Positions 45,868-57,752 of a stretch of 64,000 nucleotides of DNA are shown piece after piece. The DNA is from Biscogniauxia marginata. Lineage: Eukaryota; Ascomycota; Sordariomycetes; Xylariales; Xylariaceae. The notes under the pieces were generated by a model. It saw only the letters and a program-made list of their open reading frames with translations. It was not told the origin of the DNA and ran no database searches. Each line of letters begins with the position of its first letter. Positions within the stretch are counted from its first letter, which is position 1. The DNA is taken from contig MU404160.1 in assembly GCA_022695795.1 (NCBI GenBank), positions 62,001-126,000 of the forward strand, read 5' to 3'. The position numbers were made by a program, and so were the translations under genes.

Positions 45868-48800
45868 GGACGGGGACTCTGCTGATTATGCAAGAAGAAC
45901 ATTGACAGTGAAGGAAGACTTTGGAGAAGTGGAGTTCTACATCAATGGAATATGTTTTGATTATTCAGAAGGGGAAGTCTTGTGTAAGGAATACTGTGAA
46001 TGATTCATACCTAGTAATATGCAACCATAGAGACAAACTGAGACAAAGCCTCTTTGCAACGAACTTTGACATACCCATCTCCTTCTCACGAGTCGTTCAA
46101 TCACTTCAGTATGGAAGACAATCCCGGTCATACTGAACAACATATGGCTGTTTCACAGTTAGACACGTAGTAGTCTCAACTGTGACCTGGGTATGCCGGT
46201 GTGCTTCAATGTCTGCTACCCCTCTTATCTCTTCGGCTGATCAAAGAAATACCGTTCCCCCCTCCTTCAGGTTGGAGCCAGCTGGTATAGCAGCATCGTA
46301 CTTACGGGGTTTTGTTGTTGCAGCCGGTAACGGAGATAGAAGCATCAAATTGTAACTCGCGATAATTTATAGTACAACAACTGTCATAGTATCGAGAAAA
46401 AAAAAAGGGAAAAGGGAAAAAGGAACCCCCCCCCAATACGTTACGGCGGGCAATGTTTAATTATGACACATAGTTCTTGAGTACTTACGTATATAATTCA
46501 CAGGGCAAGTAAGTGAAATCATACACTATCGTGGCTTTACCAATATGGACCACGTAGTGAGGGCTGGCTATAGACACACATGTATACGCACACATGTATA
46601 CGCACACATGTATACGTACATATAAATAAATTATATGTACCTAGGTATCTAAATATGAAAATATTGTATTTAAGATATAGTATTCCCAATAGATTATTAA
46701 TAGCTGTGGTATAAAGAAATAGATATTCAGTGAAAGAACGTAAAAGTAAAAAGGAGAAAAGGAACTAAAACTATTATCAGTCTGAGTTTGCCACTCTATA
46801 ATGAGGCTTACACCCTTACTAAGTCTGTAATACAATATTCTCCATTATACTCTAATATATGATTCTGCCTCACTTCGAAGCTATTACAATGCATATCTGC
46901 TAGAGTCAGATTCATCCAAGATCATGCCCGCCTTTACCAATCAGTTCCCCATATGAGATCGAACTTGAAAGCGAGGTCCCTCCCGTATCTCGATGTAATC
47001 ATCCCTTGGAGAAACTGAGGTATTGGTCAAGCGATGTCAAGATAATGGGTAGTAGTTGGGAGCCTATACCCAGTCCTGTCACCGATGTCGTACAGACAAG
47101 GGGATGCTAAGGGGGTGTGATTAGAATGTGGTGGCTGCAGGCGGACGTCTGGATCCGCTGCCAGTTACGTCTCGACTATATCCAGAATGTGACTAATCGA
47201 CCCGAGTATACGTCCGTATGCCAATGGATGATGATGCATTAGATTATCTCTTTGACACGGCTTTCCCCGCCTTGACCCCAGTTTCTGTGTAAGCTGGATC
47301 CTCCTTGCTGTGTCTGGGAACGAAGACTCCACAAGATGGCCCAACCACTTGAGTTTCCAAGCAGCGGCGTTAGTCCATGCAAGAACAGAAGCTTGATGAG
47401 GATGGCGCTAATCCCGAATCCGAATTGGTGGAAATCTGCTCATTATCGATGCCGTTTTTACTGCATGCGCTTTCTATACTCTCGTCAAAAAGTCTGAAGG
47501 ATCTCTCTACCTGATGTACCCTCTTTGCATGACATGGTGATACTACCTACCCCTAATCATGCAGTGAACCCGTACTATTACCCCGATATCTCCGCATTGT
47601 TATGTAACAGGTGCCGCAAGCGTGTGTTTTGGAAGGTAAGCCGCGGAGGCATAGCACGTAGTTGTCCCTACACGGCGTCTTTTCCCCTTGATGGATCAAC
47701 ATAACATAGGGGAGCCCCATTTTGATGAGCTCCATAGGTTGTCGACTATACGCATGATAAGAATAACCCAAGTTCTGGCCCCCCGGATGCGAGACGCCGG
47801 GGATCTAGGCGCCGCCTTTATCTCCGTTATCGGGCGTTGCAGCATAAACTCCTATACCACGAGATAACGCCACATGGCGATCCGAACGCCAACACTGGCC
47901 AAAGACTAATTTTTTGTATGTAATATTCGCGTTGACGAACGTGAACGTGACATGGGAGATACAACTTGATGTTTGCACGTCGTATTTTCAGTCACGTTTT
48001 TCGTTGTCATGGTGTTGTAAGACTTACTGCCAGGGAAATGGTATAGAAGTACGAATATACCTATGCATATACTACTATGGACTTATAATGAAGCCAGCCA
48101 ATGGTGGGTCTCGTAAGAGAATCAAGGTGACTTAAAAAGCCTTCACCGAGATATCCGTTACTCCAACACGCTTGTGAAACCAATAGAGCCAATGTTTTTC
48201 TTCTCTTCGGGATTCGGTTTTTCATCCGCTCCCTGGACGCAGGGTCATTCACTTCGCGGCTCATCGTAGGTGTCATCGCATTAGATAGTATGGATGCCGC
48301 TTTAGTTACGAGTCCGGTAACGCTGTGTGCCCCTCCACACCTTTGATACTGATAATCACCCTCTCCAGGTCAAACCACATAGTGCAAACAGCCAAGTTCT
48401 CCAACATCGAGATAGAGTTCAGCACCGATCTGCCGATTGGAGCACCTTGATAGATGACGGATCATCACCATGTCGTCGCTAGTCAAACACCATGCCGCTT
48501 TATCTATATGTCGGCATGCCTGACATTGACAAGCACGGGTCTTGTCTATCTATCGCCACGATGCCCAATCGCTGCTTAGCATCGTCGATAGCTCTCCGGG
48601 TGCAGTTCATGTGGTTCCCTGGCTTTGCCATTGGGGAAAGGTAAGGAGGAGCTAACAGAGCAAGTAAGGATGGTTACGATAAGGTCTGAACGGACCAGTG
48701 TGGCAGGCAGGCAGGCAAGCAAGCTCTATCTACGATGATAAATAAAAGCTTCCACGACGTCTTAACTTTCTGTTACTCGTCATCTACACAACAAGTTCAC

Positions 48801-48908
48801 GGGAATAATAAACCTTGCTCAAATTACCCTTATCTTCATTTTGCGGCTGCATCCTTCTACGCGTTTACATTTCTCTTTTAATACCATCTATCTTAATATC
48901 TCTTCACC
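45868..48908. other. Long gene-free stretch with simple repeats
   Basis: About 3 kb without a supported gene or decayed gene. It holds a poly(A)/poly(C) tract at 46396-46434, three copies of a 14-bp unit CACACATGTATACG at about 46575-46616, an AT-rich patch at 46.6-46.9 kb, and a GGCA tetranucleotide run near 48702. The last 100 bp are the probable promoter of the next gene. Confidence 0.5.
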
Positions 48909-50185
48909 ATGGCAGCAGCCGCAGTTCTACCGGCCTCAGTCCCGGTCCAGAATAAGAAGAACTGGACTCCAATCATCAGGGAGGCCCAGGAGTCCAAACT
49001 GGATAACTGCGAGTTTGATCCCGCTAAACACTTGGCCTTCAAGGAGATGCCACAAGTTCACACCATGAAGGAGCTTGGGCTCCCCGAGAACACCGGCATC
49101 TCCCCAGTGGCCGTGTCAGAACCGTTTCCGCTCTTCACGCAGGAGACGATTTTGCGAATGAGGCAGGAAATCCTGAGCCCAGAGGTCCTCAACAACTGCC
49201 AGTACTCTAGCCACTTGGCTCAATGCCAGCTTAGAGGATTCGCAAACAAGTAAGTCATTCTTTACCAGTCTACTTCGCCAGATATAACACAAAAACATGC
49301 TAACAACCAACAACAGATATGCGCCTTTCGTCTACGACGTTTGGAAGAACCCGCAGACATTGGCGATCATTTCCAAGATCGCAGGCATCGACTTGGTTCC
49401 CGAGATGGACCTGGAAATCGGGCACGTGAACATCTCGGTCAAGGATGAGCGCGAAGAGGAGGAGGAGCGTCAGGCACGCTCCGAGCTTGCCGACTACGAG
49501 GCCGACGAGGGCATCGCCGGTTGTCCGTGGGAGGACGACAAGCCCATCGTCAACTGGCACTACGACAGTTACCCTTTTGTCTGCGTTACCATGCTCAGCG
49601 ACTGCAGCACCATGATTGGCGGCGAGACCGCGCTGCGCACCGGAACGGGGGAGATCATGAAAGTGCGAGGCCCGCAGATGGTACGTATTATTTTTACCGT
49701 TAAACATCTCATATATATCTTGCATGCTATCGAGACTAACGAAAGCTCAGGGCTGCGCCGTCGTCCTGCAGGGCAGGTACATCGAGCACCAAGCTCTCCG
49801 GGCCCTGGGCGCCACGGAGCGCATCAGCATGGTCACATCGTTCCGGCCTCGAAGCCCGACGATTCGGGATGACACGGTCCTGACCACGGTGCGGTGCATC
49901 TCCGACCTGTCGGAGCTGTACAACCAGTTCAGCGTGTACCGACTAGAGATCCTCGAGGAGAGGATCCGCCTGCAGCTGAAGGAGCTGCGGGAGGCCCACG
50001 GGGCCGGCAGGCGAGTGGCGACGAAGAAGCTGAAGGGCTTCTTCGAGGAGCAGGAGCGCTTCCTCGCCCACATGAACAAGGAGATGGTAGAGAACGAGGA
50101 GGCTATGAACGAGGATGCCGATAAGAATCAGCTGCTCACCAAGGCAGCAGCGGTGAAGTCCAGGAAACGCCCGCGTCGTATGTAA
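48909..50185 (+). CDS. 2-oxoglutarate/Fe(II) oxygenase-like protein
   Basis: Three exons, 48909-49249, 49317-49680 and 49751-50185 (introns 67 and 70 nt), give 379 aa. The start has a strong context (CACCATGG). The core reads IVNWHYDSYPFVCVTMLSDC, with H195-x-D197, then MIGGETALRTGTGEIMKV, then, across intron 2, MGCAVVLQGRYIEHQAL with H248 and ERISMVTSFRPRSP. The H-x-D...H triad with a following Arg fits the 2OG-Fe(II) dioxygenase fold. The C-terminal 100 residues form a charged helix (EEQERFLAHMNKEMVENEEA) ending in a basic SRKRPRRM, a possible nuclear signal. The substrate is unknown. This is a conserved fungal family often annotated as hypothetical. Confidence 0.82.
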
Positions 50186-51107
50186 AGGTAGAGCTGCTGG
50201 ACATGTAAGCGGTACGCTGAACCCCAGCATATAGCTCTCTCTCTCTCTCGTCTTATCTCCTGCTGGAGCATTGGTAAATATAGTTAGCGTTTTGCCTGGC
50301 GGCAAGGGGGTTTGGGATTTTTAGCCTATCGCCATAGCCACCGAACCATTTGTCTATCCTTTTCGGCTATATTTGTTGTTGTACTTAAGTTCCTGTGTCG
50401 CTGTTTGGCCTGCCGAAAATAGCAGCCCAGACCCACCATTTCTGGAACCCCAAAACACCCTCGACAAGTACATTTTCGATGGGGCATATGTACTCCTCGA
50501 AGTTCACTAGGTATACATACACATTACGTTCAGTGCCTGCGATGTTGTAGTGAAGCTAGCGTGCCTTAGCTTCGCTTATTGCATATCTGAGTATACGCTT
50601 CTCCTTCGCACTGTACAGCTAATCTCGGATTCGCAAGGGAGCCAATGGAGTCTTTACTTACTTCTGAGGAACTTCAGCATTTTTGGGGCCGAGGAAATAA
50701 GTGACGACCTCTTCCACCAAACCACGCCGAGAACACGACCTATAAGATTACCTAGGCTTAACCGGCTCGATAATGCGCTTACCCGCGACCTCCTCATGTG
50801 GACGGGACGTCGGCGACATGAATTAGTATATACCCAACCTTCGAATAAGAAAAAGAAGATTAAGAAATTCGACGACGAATCCGATGCCTACACTGATGTT
50901 GATGAGTCGGACCCTTACATCTTACCACGCCCTAAGGAATGCTAGGTGTGCAGCGGGGTGGATAACAGAACAAGGGCGCAATACAAGGTCCTTCTCAAGC
51001 TTTTTGTGATTTTTTTCTTTTCTTTAAAGAGATAGGATCATAATGAGCATTCACTACGTCGAGAGTGTATCTAGTGGTTGCGGAGACCGCGTCACCTTGT
51101 CAATTCG
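50186..51107. other. Intergenic with an unassigned open frame
   Basis: A frame at 50550-50945 (+) has no early ATG (GTG only; the first ATG is at about 50796). It ends in a basic-then-acidic stretch, NKKKKIKKFDDESDAYTDVD. It could be a relic exon or chance, and I do not call it a gene. A CT-dinucleotide run is at about 50235-50250. Confidence 0.35.
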
Positions 51108-52052
51108 CTAGAACAACGCACGGATAGAGGTGGACCTGGACCCTTCTCCTACAGGCAACACGATACAAGATTCTTTTCATCGAGAAATATAACGCCGCAG
51201 CGGAGGATGGAGATGACGAGGAAGAGGAGATGATATCTGACCAGATTTTGGACGCTATCGTCCAAGCCGGGAGGCCATTGTTTGATCGGCTCGCCCCGCC
51301 TCCAGCCCAGCGGATCTCCATTCTCTCATCTTCCCGAAAGAATAGTCATTCTTTTTCCGCACGAACGTGGAAACGAACGCGGCGGAATTAATTCCCAAAG
51401 GCAACGAGGACACAACAACGCACGAGGAATTCGAACTGAAATGCCAGCTTCCAGCCAATCAAGACCTAGTCCTACCTAAGTTCTTGACCAGGGACATCCA
51501 TGTCCTCCAGAAGCTGCTTGGCGACAGTTATATCGCCCGCGTCTCAGCGGGGGGCCGAGAAATGTGTTGCAAAGTCGGCGACGAGTTGCGTGCCGACGCC
51601 TCGCAGAGAGAATTATCCTGTCTTTTGACGATTAGTACCTCTCAGCACGCAGCCGCCCTTCGCGTGCCAAAGCTCCTCGCTCGGCCTGATCGAAGCTGCT
51701 GACGACGGGAGAACCATCGGACTGCTACAAGAATACGTCCCCCTGCTCGGATACCTGGGAGCTATCGACGCTACAGAACATCGAGTCGGTTTCTTTGATT
51801 GCCAAGGCTCGCAGGGAAAAGTGGGTGTCGCAAATCCAAGAGACCGTCCATTTATTACCGTACACCAGATCGGCGTTACGTGGGGTGATGGCAAGGCTGC
51901 CAACGTCCTGATCCACCGCGATACGGATGACGTTTTTGATCATCGACTTTGGGGGTGGATGGACGGATGGTTGGGTGGGTAAAGAGTTGAGTGGGACTGT
52001 GGAGGGCGATTTTGTGGCGGTTAAAAAGATACTCGAGTTTTTAGAAGTTTGA
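51108..52052 (+). pseudogene. Protein-kinase-like gene with several frameshifts
   Basis: Coding similarity jumps between all three frames. An N-terminal acidic part (FIEKYNAAAEDGDDEEEEMI, then QAGRPLFDRLAPPP) is near 51175-51310. It is followed by LLGDSYIARVSAGGREMCCKV (51511-51573, a lysine-containing beta-lobe), IGLLQEYVPLL (51717 onward), ARREKWVSQIQETVH, then the catalytic loop HQIGVTWGDGKAANVLI (51863-51913) and the metal-binding IDFGGGWTDGW (51942 onward). The last frame ends at TGA at 52050-52052. At least three shifts are needed to read through, so the gene is dead. The WGD-G-K-x-x-N loop with IDFGGG is typical of a fungal kinase-like family related to small-molecule kinases. Confidence 0.75.
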
Positions 52053-52936
52053 CAATTGGTTTTGCTAGAGAGAAGGGGTTGCGGTGGAAGGTCTTTGGAA
52101 TCCTCCTTTTTTGTTGAGCGACGATCGTCTTCCTAGCGAGCCCACTAGTACGAAAGATATGCCCAGTAACTATGTAGGCATCTACTGCAGTGCGGTATCG
52201 GTTTAAGTCAACTTCCTTCCTTGCCTCGTCTTGTTCTTGACCTTTAGAAACATGCTCTCTTGGAAGTTGTTAAGTAACGTTCGAATCTATTGAGCTCGTT
52301 GCCTACTCGGACCCGAAAGATTTCGTCACCTCATATCCTTAAGAATTATCAAGACGCAAACCGGCATTTCACCTTTCCACTTCTGGTATCCACGGGCATA
52401 ATGTTTTGTTTCTCACGTGTCCCGATCTTATCGTCGTAGAAGACATGCATGCTTATCATATTGATCGGCCCCTGACAGATTATAATTACACTACACTAAA
52501 ACCCTTTTATAGCGATAAGGTCTATAAGATTCATAGGAATCTTCTCGTTTTATGGATACAGAAAACTGGAGACCGACGCGGATTACGAATAATATGTCGT
52601 AGGGCTATCGATCATCCTCCGGGTACCTGAAGGGAAGTAGAGATAGTAGCATACCGACAGTGACCCAATTGCTGCAATAACCGCATTCCGGCTTTCATCG
52701 TTATAGAAAGGGTTTTACTATAATTGCATCCAGTCCGGCATCATACATCATAGCCTTATCTCTCAGCTTGCGCTCTAGACCAAATAAAGATATTGCCAAG
52801 AGATCTATGAAGAATGAAAATAACATTAACGTAGCTAGGATCATCCACACGTCATAGTTCTCACCGGAATACCGAACTATATCTGGGGGCAGGGATGGGA
52901 GGATAAATAGTGTGTGCTATGTGTACCTAGAATGGC
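52053..52936. other. Intergenic, no gene seen
   Basis: This is the 3' flank of the coiled-coil gene. A 74-codon frame at 52406-52630 (+) shows no family resemblance. Confidence 0.5.
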
Positions 52937-54052
52937 CTACGATACCAGAGCATACGGAGGTGGGCTATCGGTCGTAGACGCCGCCGTTACGTGGCCCTCC
53001 TGGGCATTGCTTATCCGCTCAAAGATACGCTCTCTCGCCCTCTGCAACTCCAATCTTGCGCTTTTCAACGCATCTGCGTTGATATTCATCTCCTGCTCGC
53101 AGGCCTGGTACCGGGCCTGGGCGTCGTTCAGCAGCCCATGCAGGGCGCGGCCGCACCGTTGAAGCCCGGCTTTCGAGTCCTTGATCTTCTCGTGGAAGTC
53201 GAGGTCGGTGAAGATGTTATCGAAGAATATGTCGCTCATGAGGCTCCCCTCAGCTATGCTCACCGGCGGCAGGTCATAGACGTGGGGCGAAATGCGCCGG
53301 GCCTGGGAAACGAGTATTGTCATCTGGCTGACTTGTCTTTCGGCCTTCGACAGGGCGCTACGCTCCATCATGTCGCTAAATGTATCCCCGCCAAACATAT
53401 CCATGCGACTATGTTCTAGCGCTTCTTCGACGTAACTTACGGCATCATTGTGGCAAGATCTCGCATGGCTCAGTAGGCGCACCACCTGCAATTCTGATTC
53501 CATCTTCACCCGCGAGTCGTGATATGTTCGCAATGCGTTTTCTGTGTTTCGCTCCGACATGTCTTCGTCTGGAAATCCTGGCGTTGGCCCCTGGAATATG
53601 CTATCGTACAAGCTATCGAGGTCTTGCTGAGCCTTGTTATGGCGCGTTACTTCGGCCTCGAGGTCATTCTGAGCACTCAGGGCTTCTGTGCGCATGCCAT
53701 TGAGGCTTTTCGCCTGTTCCTTGGCCTTATGCTCCTTCTCGAGGATCTCGAAGTATTCGCGCTCCTCTTTCTCGGCTCTCGCGGCAAACCTTTCGGTCTT
53801 GCCGCTCACCCGGTATGCAAACCGCTTCATTACCGAGTCGCGATATTTCTCATGCTCTTTGAGTTCCTTTACGCGTTGCTTGTCTAAGGATCCGATGTGC
53901 CTCTCCAGTTCAGCAAGCTCTTTATCGAGATCCTCGATATATCTCTTCTGTTGCTCAAGCGCCGGTGCTGCGTAGTCTGTCTCGGAGATAATGCCAAGAA
54001 GCTCGCTATTACGAGGAGCGGCCTCTCGTATCTTATTCGCGACGAATGCCAT
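52937..54052 (-). CDS. Coiled-coil protein with C-terminal PPPY motif
   Basis: Intronless, 371 aa, ATG at 54052. It is mostly helical with long heptad-rich stretches at residues about 30-145 (EQQKRYIEDLDKELAELERH and so on) and about 290-345. A linker between them contains FQGPTPGFPDEDMSERN. The C-terminus is DSPPPYALVS. PPPY at 364-367 is a PPxY ligand for WW domains such as those of Rsp5/Nedd4-type ubiquitin ligases. There are no transmembrane segments and no signal peptide. I recognise a conserved fungal coiled-coil family but no function. A BAR-like or trafficking-adaptor role is a guess from shape and the PPxY end. Confidence 0.78.
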   Translation of the reverse strand: MAFVANKIREAAPRNSELLGIISETDYAAPALEQQKRYIEDLDKELAELERHIGSLDKQRVKELKEHEKYRDSVMKRFAYRVSGKTERFAARAEKEEREYFEILEKEHKAKEQAKSLNGMRTEALSAQNDLEAEVTRHNKAQQDLDSLYDSIFQGPTPGFPDEDMSERNTENALRTYHDSRVKMESELQVVRLLSHARSCHNDAVSYVEEALEHSRMDMFGGDTFSDMMERSALSKAERQVSQMTILVSQARRISPHVYDLPPVSIAEGSLMSDIFFDNIFTDLDFHEKIKDSKAGLQRCGRALHGLLNDAQARYQACEQEMNINADALKSARLELQRARERIFERISNAQEGHVTAASTTDSPPPYALVS

Positions 54053-54738
54053 TGTAATAAAAGCAGAATGAAGCGAGGCAGTACAAAAGTTATATGATGT
54101 TTGATTGTAGGGAATGCTTCAATATTAATCTTACAGCAATCTCTCCTTCTCTATGCCAGCCTTAAATTGTTGTTTGCGTATGAGAAGGTCACTCCCGAAA
54201 GGGGGCATTGCCACTTTGACACAGCCTACCTGGTGTGGGCTGACTCGGTTTGTAAAGGTGTTATTAGCATCCCTTTTCCCTTCTCACTAAAGCTTCTCTT
54301 CCCAAGACAATCTGCGGGGAAACCGTGGCTCTAACTAAAAGGTTTGTGCTCTTGGGCATTCAGATAACTCCTATTGTGGCTGTGTATGGCTATGTACTAC
54401 GGATATCTTATACCTAGGTATATACTAATCCTGATATGGGACTGGTTTTTTACACATGACAACCTTAAGCCTTCGTTGCATTGCTTGGCAACGCAGATTC
54501 TGGGTTATTTCAACCTTGCCAAGAACAAAAACTACCTAGGTAGAGCAATCTGGTTACCTCCCAGCCTCTGCACCCATGCGGCACAGACTATCGGCATATA
54601 GTCTCTAATGAGATTCTAATTCTACACTTTGGTATTTAAAGTGTCCAACGGAGTGGCTCAGAATAATTCCGATCAGTAATTGATGCTATATACCTTGCAT
54701 GGCGTAGCATACGCAGCACGTCAACTATAAGTGTTTTA
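54053..54738. other. Intergenic between two minus-strand genes
   Basis: It holds the promoter of the coiled-coil gene and the 3' flank of the transporter. I see no coding sequence. Confidence 0.5.
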
Positions 54739-57212
54739 TCAACGCTGAAGTTGTCTGTTCTTCAGCAACAAAGCCGCAATCGTAGCAGCTACGGCACACA
54801 CCATGGAAACACCTTAGAACAGTTAGTATGGTGGTCCTAATTCTAGTCGGCATCGAAGAAAAATGCCTTACCATGAGTATACTCTAGTCCGTGAACATAG
54901 GAGCTCACTATAGCCTTGGCGATTGGTGGCGAGGCTTCGTCGAGAAACTCGACACGGGAGGTAGCTTGCTTGATAATCTTCGAGCATCTGTTAGTATCCG
55001 AGGCAATTTACCAACACACGTAACGACTTACCTTCTCGATATCAATCGAATCTATACCTAGATCAAGTAGTCTAGCTCTTAGATGTGACGGTAGCACTGT
55101 TGACATCACTGCGTTCGAGGCAGCCATGCCTACAATTGACCCAATGGGTGATGCTAGATACAGGCCTGAAGCTGCGACAGCTTTATCTTCAGGATTAATG
55201 GATGCTTGCAATGAGATGAATACCGCCGTAGCAGATATCCCAGTACCGAACCCACTAGGACATTGTCAGAAATCAAACAAGGATAGTGAAATAGATGCCT
55301 ACCTACCCGGGCATGATATATAGCGATTCTGCCAAATTGGTGTGGCCGTTCCATCTCAGGATCATTAAGAGATAGCTGACGAATGAGATTATCCCAGCGA
55401 AGACAATTAGAGACTTATATCGGCCCGTCCTAGAAGATAGCAAAGCGTAAGCAGTCTAAAACCCAAATCTAGACGGCAATTTTGAAAGGAGCTTAGTTAG
55501 CATGATCAGGACTTACCTACGGATGATCAAGCCCGTCAAGATGCCACCCACAGTATTCCCTATGACAGCAGGCATTAGGTGAGCTCCAGCAACGGTATTC
55601 GATGATCTTTCAGTGACCTGAAAGTAGAGAGGAACTGTAAACATCATCTTTGTTTGTCAGCTTTTTGGTACTCCGTTTTCTACGGATATACACGACATAC
55701 TCCAATTTGAGCAGACACTTGAAATATCGTTATCAAGTAGCTAAGAACCACGTCTTTTGTCTTCAGAAGTCTAAGTGGAAATATCGGTTCTTTCGCCCAC
55801 CGTGCCTCTGTGATGGCGAATAGCGTAAGTAAAAGGATCCCTGTACCGAAGAGTCCCAGAACCATTGGGTGATGCCAAGAGACCTTCTGCCCAGCCACTC
55901 TTAGGGGTAGCAGTAACGCAAGGAGCCCGCTACCGAGGAAAAAGGCACCTAGAAAGTCAATTCTAGCCAACCGGCTGCTGGAACGTTCATCGGAGTTGCT
56001 TGGATCTCGGGCCAGGCCAATATTCGGAAGTACCATCCAACATATAAACATAGCAAGAACAAATATCGGCGCTTGTCCTAAGAAAGACCTTCACAATCAA
56101 CTTTTTGTTAGCCTACGGTAAAGACGTCGTTTAACCAGCACACTTTTCCACGTACCATCTCCATCCGATTGTGTCTGCAAGGAATCCTCCTAGAGGACCT
56201 CCAATGCTTCGACCAATAGTTGCCACGACGTTTATATAGCTTTGCCAAGACGCCACCTCTCTCAGAGGAGCGAGGTCTAGATGTATATCAGTACTTTGTG
56301 ACACTAACGTATATATTCCCATAATGAGTTAAGCATTCTTACCTGCTACGATCACGGCTGCTAATGCGGCCATTCCTGACCCCCCAGAACCAGAAAGGAT
56401 ACGACCGACGATGACCTGGCCCATTGTCTGCCCTAATCCGCTTTAATGGTTGTATGTTAGCAGCAGAAAACTAGCAGCAAATATTCGTCGTCAATGATTC
56501 CTTACATCAAAGCACTATACTCATGTTAGTGGTCTGAATCATAGGGCTCTCAACAGTTCGACATCATCGACACTTACCATCCAATGGCGAACAGCCCATA
56601 GCAGAGGAACAAGATGGGTTTGCGTCCATAGACATCACTAAGCTTCCCATACTGTAATATTGTATGTCTTTAGTAAGGCTAGTTTGCTCGAGGTGACGAC
56701 AGAGTGCCTCTTACAAGAGATTGAGTAGCCGCACCGGCTAATAAGAAGCTGAGGAATAGCCAACTAGAATTCTCGAGGTCGTTAAACTCAGATGCGATTA
56801 CCGGATGAGTCGCTATAACAAGCGAGCCGTCCGCATTTAACGCGAAGACCCCTAGATATGTGTGCTATTTTTAGTGACTACCTAATCAAATTGGGACGCG
56901 GAATATTATCAACTGACCTATGAGCAAAGCAACCACGACTCGCGCTATAAAACGGCTGCTATAAACTGGCCGAGGGAAGTTTTTAGAATTATGTTGTGTC
57001 TGTCCTTGCTCCTCATCGACAGGTTTTACGGGTGATCCGTCGGTCGTGATTGGAGAATTGTTGTCGTCGTCATCCTCAGAGTCGTCACTAGAAGACGCGA
57101 AACCAAGGGAGGATTCCGAATTCTCGGTTGAATAGCCGGCATCCGCACCATGGCTTGCTAGCAGCCGTGTCCTCTCGTCGACGATGAGATTTCGCTGTTC
57201 GGGATTTCGCAT
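54739..57212 (-). CDS. Vba-type MFS transporter (vacuolar basic amino acid/drug transporter family)
   Basis: Twelve exons on the minus strand: 57212-56918, 56851-56715, 56651-56578, 56514-56506, 56440-56343, 56276-56156, 56088-55701, 55647-55517, 55429-55307, 55254-55032, 54977-54872 and 54812-54739. They sum to 1779 nt and 592 aa. A cytosolic acidic N-terminus (SSSDDSEDDDDNN) precedes about 14 membrane segments. Family signatures appear only after splicing: ALNADGSLVIATHPVIASEF, YGKLSDVYGRKPILFL (MFS motif A), GLGQTMGQVIVGRILSGSGG, DLAPLREVASWQSYINVVAT, GRSIGGPLGGFLADTIGWRW and FVLAMFICWMVLPNI. These fit the DHA2-like Vba/Fnx1 group that moves basic amino acids into the vacuole or exports toxicants. 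Exon 4 is a 9-nt micro-exon. No frame damage is seen. Confidence 0.85.
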
Positions 57213-57752
57213 CGCGAGCTACTATTGGCCAGAATCAAGAATCGAGCCTATAAAGAGGAAAGCCGCGGTGAGACTTCTGCAACTGTGTATATGTAGATCG
57301 CACGCGAGCTGTCATATGCGGAAATAAACAGATTTTACCCTCTGGCTATAAATTATTATTTTTGGCGACATAACTCATGTCGCTCTGTGACTAGGCATGC
57401 CTATAGGGCGCGGTGCGTGCTGATGTGTCATTCGGCCAGAAATGACGCCTTACACGATGAGCATCACCTCATCCGATAACATGCATGGCGACCCAGAAAA
57501 TCCATCGCATCGCGGCAAGACTTATTCATCGCACATATTCTAAACTACATACATAAAATTCTAGATCTGCCTGGTTCGTGGGCCAAGTCCTAGTATTGCC
57601 AGCTACCTGGTATTCAGCGATCCGGTCCCCCGCTACCGGTTCCCAGCATGTATGGAGTCCAATCCTAATAGGAGATGGACTCCCCATGCTAGCGTGGGAA
57701 AGGAGGAAAATTCTCTTCCGATCTAAGTCCATTCAGACCATTCGGGGCCGTT
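57213..57752. other. Intergenic
   Basis: It holds the promoter side of the transporter gene and the 3' flank of the sulfatase pseudogene. No gene is seen. Confidence 0.5.

Noticed and set aside
50550..50945. 131-codon plus-strand frame
   Set aside because: There is no early ATG, no domain and no splice partner I can find; left as unassigned sequence.
53380..53975. Plus-strand frames of 95-122 codons within the coiled-coil gene
   Set aside because: They are antisense shadows; the minus-strand frame has the heptad pattern and a complete 371-aa reading.
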